Below are positions 57,501-64,000 of a stretch of DNA of 64,000 nt, piece by piece. The notes beneath the pieces were generated by a model. The model had not been told where the DNA came from and ran no database searches. It saw only the letters and a program-made list of their open reading frames with translations. Position 1 is the first letter of the stretch; each line of letters begins with the position of its first letter. Source of the stretch: Pyrocephalus nanus. Its lineage: Eukaryota; Chordata; Aves; Passeriformes; Tyrannidae. The stretch is from the NCBI GenBank assembly GCA_038380795.1, contig CM076275.1, positions 5,916,001 to 5,980,000 of the forward strand, written 5' to 3'. A program made the translations under genes and the position numbers.

Positions 57501-60500
57501 GACAGACCCAAAACAACCATTTTTTGAGTGCTAATTTTAGAGGACATTTGGGAGCGTTATCTTTACAATTCCAAATGAAAATATTAATGTTTTGTTTATA
57601 ATTTCAGAGTTTTTCACAGTGTTCAAATCCTGGTTCTCAGCCAGCTTTAATTTTAAGTAGATTGTGCACTGTGGATAATGAGGACAGAGTATTCACTACA
57701 TACTCCTGCAAGGGTAAGGTTTTAAAGGAGCATCCTGTTCTTGCTCTGTTCAGTGAGGGACAGGCAGGATCCCAGGTCAGGGAGAAGAGGCAAGGATAGA
57801 AGAAGAAACCAAGATATCTTCAGGCTGTGTAGGAAAGGAGAGTCTAGGTGCAGAAGGAAAAACACAGGTTGAAAAATGTGCCCTCCAGTCTATCTAGACA
57901 TTTTACCCCTTTCTGCATCCCAGAATTAGCCATTCATTAAAGCCTCTTTCACTGTTATCCTTGCTTATTTTAGCCCGATTTTTTTTTTTAGATCCTGCTA
58001 TTTGCAAGTATTACTGTGATAATGAATGTGAATAAATAGACAGATCTAAACATCTGAACTTTAGCATATCTTTGAAAGTACTAACCAGTGAGCTCCACCT
58101 CACCTTAGCTCTGCAGAGAACTGAGTTATCAACTCGTTAGCAGAGAGCTGATTGCTTTCAGGTTATGCTTGAACAGGTGTAGGGACACTTAAATTCATGC
58201 AAGAGAATTTAAACTTCATACTGCCCATTAGCAAAGAGAAAATAACTTGAGCTGGATCTCAAGCTGCAGAACATTTGTTAGTCAAGTGGAAGGTCATTTT
58301 CTGTTACCTAACTCCAGAGTGAGATTTTGGAAACCTCCAAGTGACTTACAAGTATGAGGCCTACCTACTCCTCTGGGACTGCTCTTACTAGAGCATAAAC
58401 ATAATTCTAAGTCCCACTATTTTTTGGCCAGGCTTTTAGCTCTCTAGTATGGAAAACACTTCTAGAAATGGGACATTATCTCCTAGATTACACTTTTGCA
58501 AATGTTTCCCCTGATGGAGGTACTGCTGTTGTCCTGCTCAGTCCACAGAAGTAGCAGAATAAGATGGTAATGGACATTGCCTTTCCAAGCACTTGCCATG
58601 GTAAGCAGTAACAGGCATTGGCTCAGTCTAAACAGATGATATGATTAGCCAGAGAAATCCAACTTGTTCTGTTTAACCTGTGTTCACTGCTCTTGATCCA
58701 TGAGGGTGTCACATGGGATCACATCTGATTGTGTGATGTTGATCACGACTATTATTACATCCTTCATTGTATTGCTCTGTCCTCGCAGAGCCTTCACCAC
58801 AGGCCGGCTCTCCCTTGTGTTAAATGCTGCACAACCACAGAGCCAAAGGACCACGTCCTGGAGAGCCCATATGGTGAATGTTTGCTGTGTGTTTTGATTC
58901 ACAGCTTCCAGCTCCAAGTCAACCCAGCAATGAGAGCAAACATTGCCCACTAGCAGAGCCTGCAACAAAACATCGGACCCACGAAGCCCCAGCCATGCAG
59001 GCAGACTTAGCAAGCTGCTGATCTCCTTGCCTTTCCTCCACAGCCTATGAGAGTGAGCACTCCCCTTCTCACAGCATCTCATGCCATGAGGAGGAATGAC
59101 CAGTCCAGATGGTGCATCCTGTCCCACCCGTTTCCCAGGGGAAAGAAACTACAGCCCCCACTCCATCTTTCTCCAGCCATCCCTGTTACCTCTCAGTTAC
59201 TTTTCCATGCTGTAAATGCCAGGTGCAGAGCTGGGAAGCACAAGCCATCTGCAGCTGACGGCAGGCAGCCCCTGTGGGATTAGCTGGTAATGATTATCAC
59301 CAGGATACTGAGGGTCTAGTGGCAGGAATTCGGCTGACTGGTGCTGAAGGGATTGAAACAAGTCACAGAAATATCCCAGCTTCGTCAGGAAGGAAAGGCT
59401 GCATAATTTGCAGCTGGAAATGAATGTGATTATTTGCCATGTAAAGGGATATTGCCAGCTCAAAGTGGCCTTCATCAGCAGAGATTGTTGTATTTGACTT
59501 TATCTGGTTACTTTTGTTTAATGCCTCTGTGCCTTTCCTGAGCGCTTCCTTCCCTGAGCACACATCATCCAGACTAATTTTTTCCTCTTCCTCATCAATC
59601 TGAAGATGTGTGAGTTGAATCCATAGCTGTCTCCTTCCCCAATCCCTCTCCAAATATGAAACAAAAGGTAAAGTCTTTTGTGCAGGCTGAGTATTCTCTG
59701 CAGATGGGAGGCACGATGGTCACATTTATCTCACCTATAACTTTAGCCTTTAGCTGGACTGGGATATCTCTGTTACCATCTGATAAACCATATTTCTGTG
59801 GCATGACTCGGATCAGCAGAAAGGCAATACTGAGACATGATCCCCCATGGAGAAATAAATGGTGTTTCTCACAGGCAGGTCCCCTTTAGTCAGGCTGTCT
59901 GGCTTTATCAAACAGCATTGTGTGTTCCCTTCTGTCTGGGTTAGTGGTCTGCATCTAGAGAAGGAGCATATAAATAATTTAGACAGAATGCATGAATACT
60001 ACACACGGTTCTAAGATTATCTTCCTCTCTTAAAATTATTTTAAAAGATTCTAATATAAATTATTGCCTCCTTGACATATTTGCCTCTACAGCTATTGAA
60101 TGGTTACAGTTAATTGGCTATTTGATTGCAGCCAATGGAAAATACCTAGATTTTAAAGCATTATTATGAACATCTTGTCTAACCATCTGCTGAATACGAA
60201 ACAGAGAATGTCAGTAGGCAAATTATTCATTAAGACCGTAAGTCCTCTCTGAGCTTCAATATGTCTTACAGAAAAATGCAGAGGTTGTTTTTTCACACTT
60301 CAGGTGATGGAGGAGCTGACTGAGTCATCACAGCTGGGCTGTGTATCTGCTCTGGTGCTCCTTCCTGCCAGGAGCACATGCTATAACACAAACCTTGTCA
60401 GAGCTGCTGTGGAAGGGCATTGCCCTGCCCACCTAAACTGTCTCATAGTTGTATCCTTGTCTTATTATTGATATTATTATATAGCCTGAAAGGAATTGAA

Positions 60501-60666
60501 AAATCAAAGCAAATTCAATTGGTTTATTGCTATTTTTTTTTTCACTGTGCACTTTTTATCCCCATTAATTACATGACACCTTGAAATTAAAATTAAAAAC
60601 TGAGACAGACCTTTGTCTTCCCTGGAAGTGGCTGGAGAACGTGACTTTGGGTAAATGGCCAGGTAA

Positions 60667-64000
<3,334 letters not shown>

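Overview
The window is a bird genome segment, most likely from a passerine. It holds the middle of one gene, GRIA1 (AMPA-type glutamate receptor subunit GluA1), on the + strand. Eleven coding exons are visible. By length, phase and protein they match vertebrate GRIA1 exons 3 to 13 (numbering recalled from human): 240, 185, 54, 162, 168, 105, 111, 207, 371, 199 and 248 nt. Joined in order, they read without a stop or frameshift for about 683 codons, roughly residues 74 to 757 of a protein of about 907. No second gene was recognised on either strand.

Layout: 1-16764 is the end of intron 2, with a degenerate GT-rich minisatellite at the left edge. Exons 3-8 (16765-40038) encode the amino-terminal assembly domain. 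Exon 9 (42167-42277) makes the linker into the ligand-binding domain. Exon 10 (43214-43420) and the start of exon 11 form ligand-binding segment S1. The rest of exon 11 (44564-44934) carries M1, the pore loop with a genomic Gln at the Q/R site, and the selectivity-filter region. Exon 12 (60744-60942) carries M3 with SYTANLAAF and begins S2. Exon 13 (61450-61697) continues S2 up to the R/G-site arginine. The window ends in intron 13, before the flip/flop exons. Exons 1, 2 and 14-16 are outside.

Organism evidence: several CR1 retroposon tails, typical of birds (37669-37990, 50138-50380, 51346-51550, and a fragment at 9391-9430). There is also a tRNA-Ile-headed, CR1-tailed SINE at 48985-49119 that resembles passerine TguSINE1. 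Two older MIR-like relics lie in intron 7. Interspersed repeat content otherwise looks low.

The most notable sequence-level points are a GC-AG intron after exon 6, a weak donor and changed residues at the end of exon 4, an apparently shifted N-glycosylation sequon in exon 9, the passerine SINE, and several intronic blocks worth testing for conservation. I found no sign of a new multi-gene system; the window is one large neuronal receptor gene, mostly intron.
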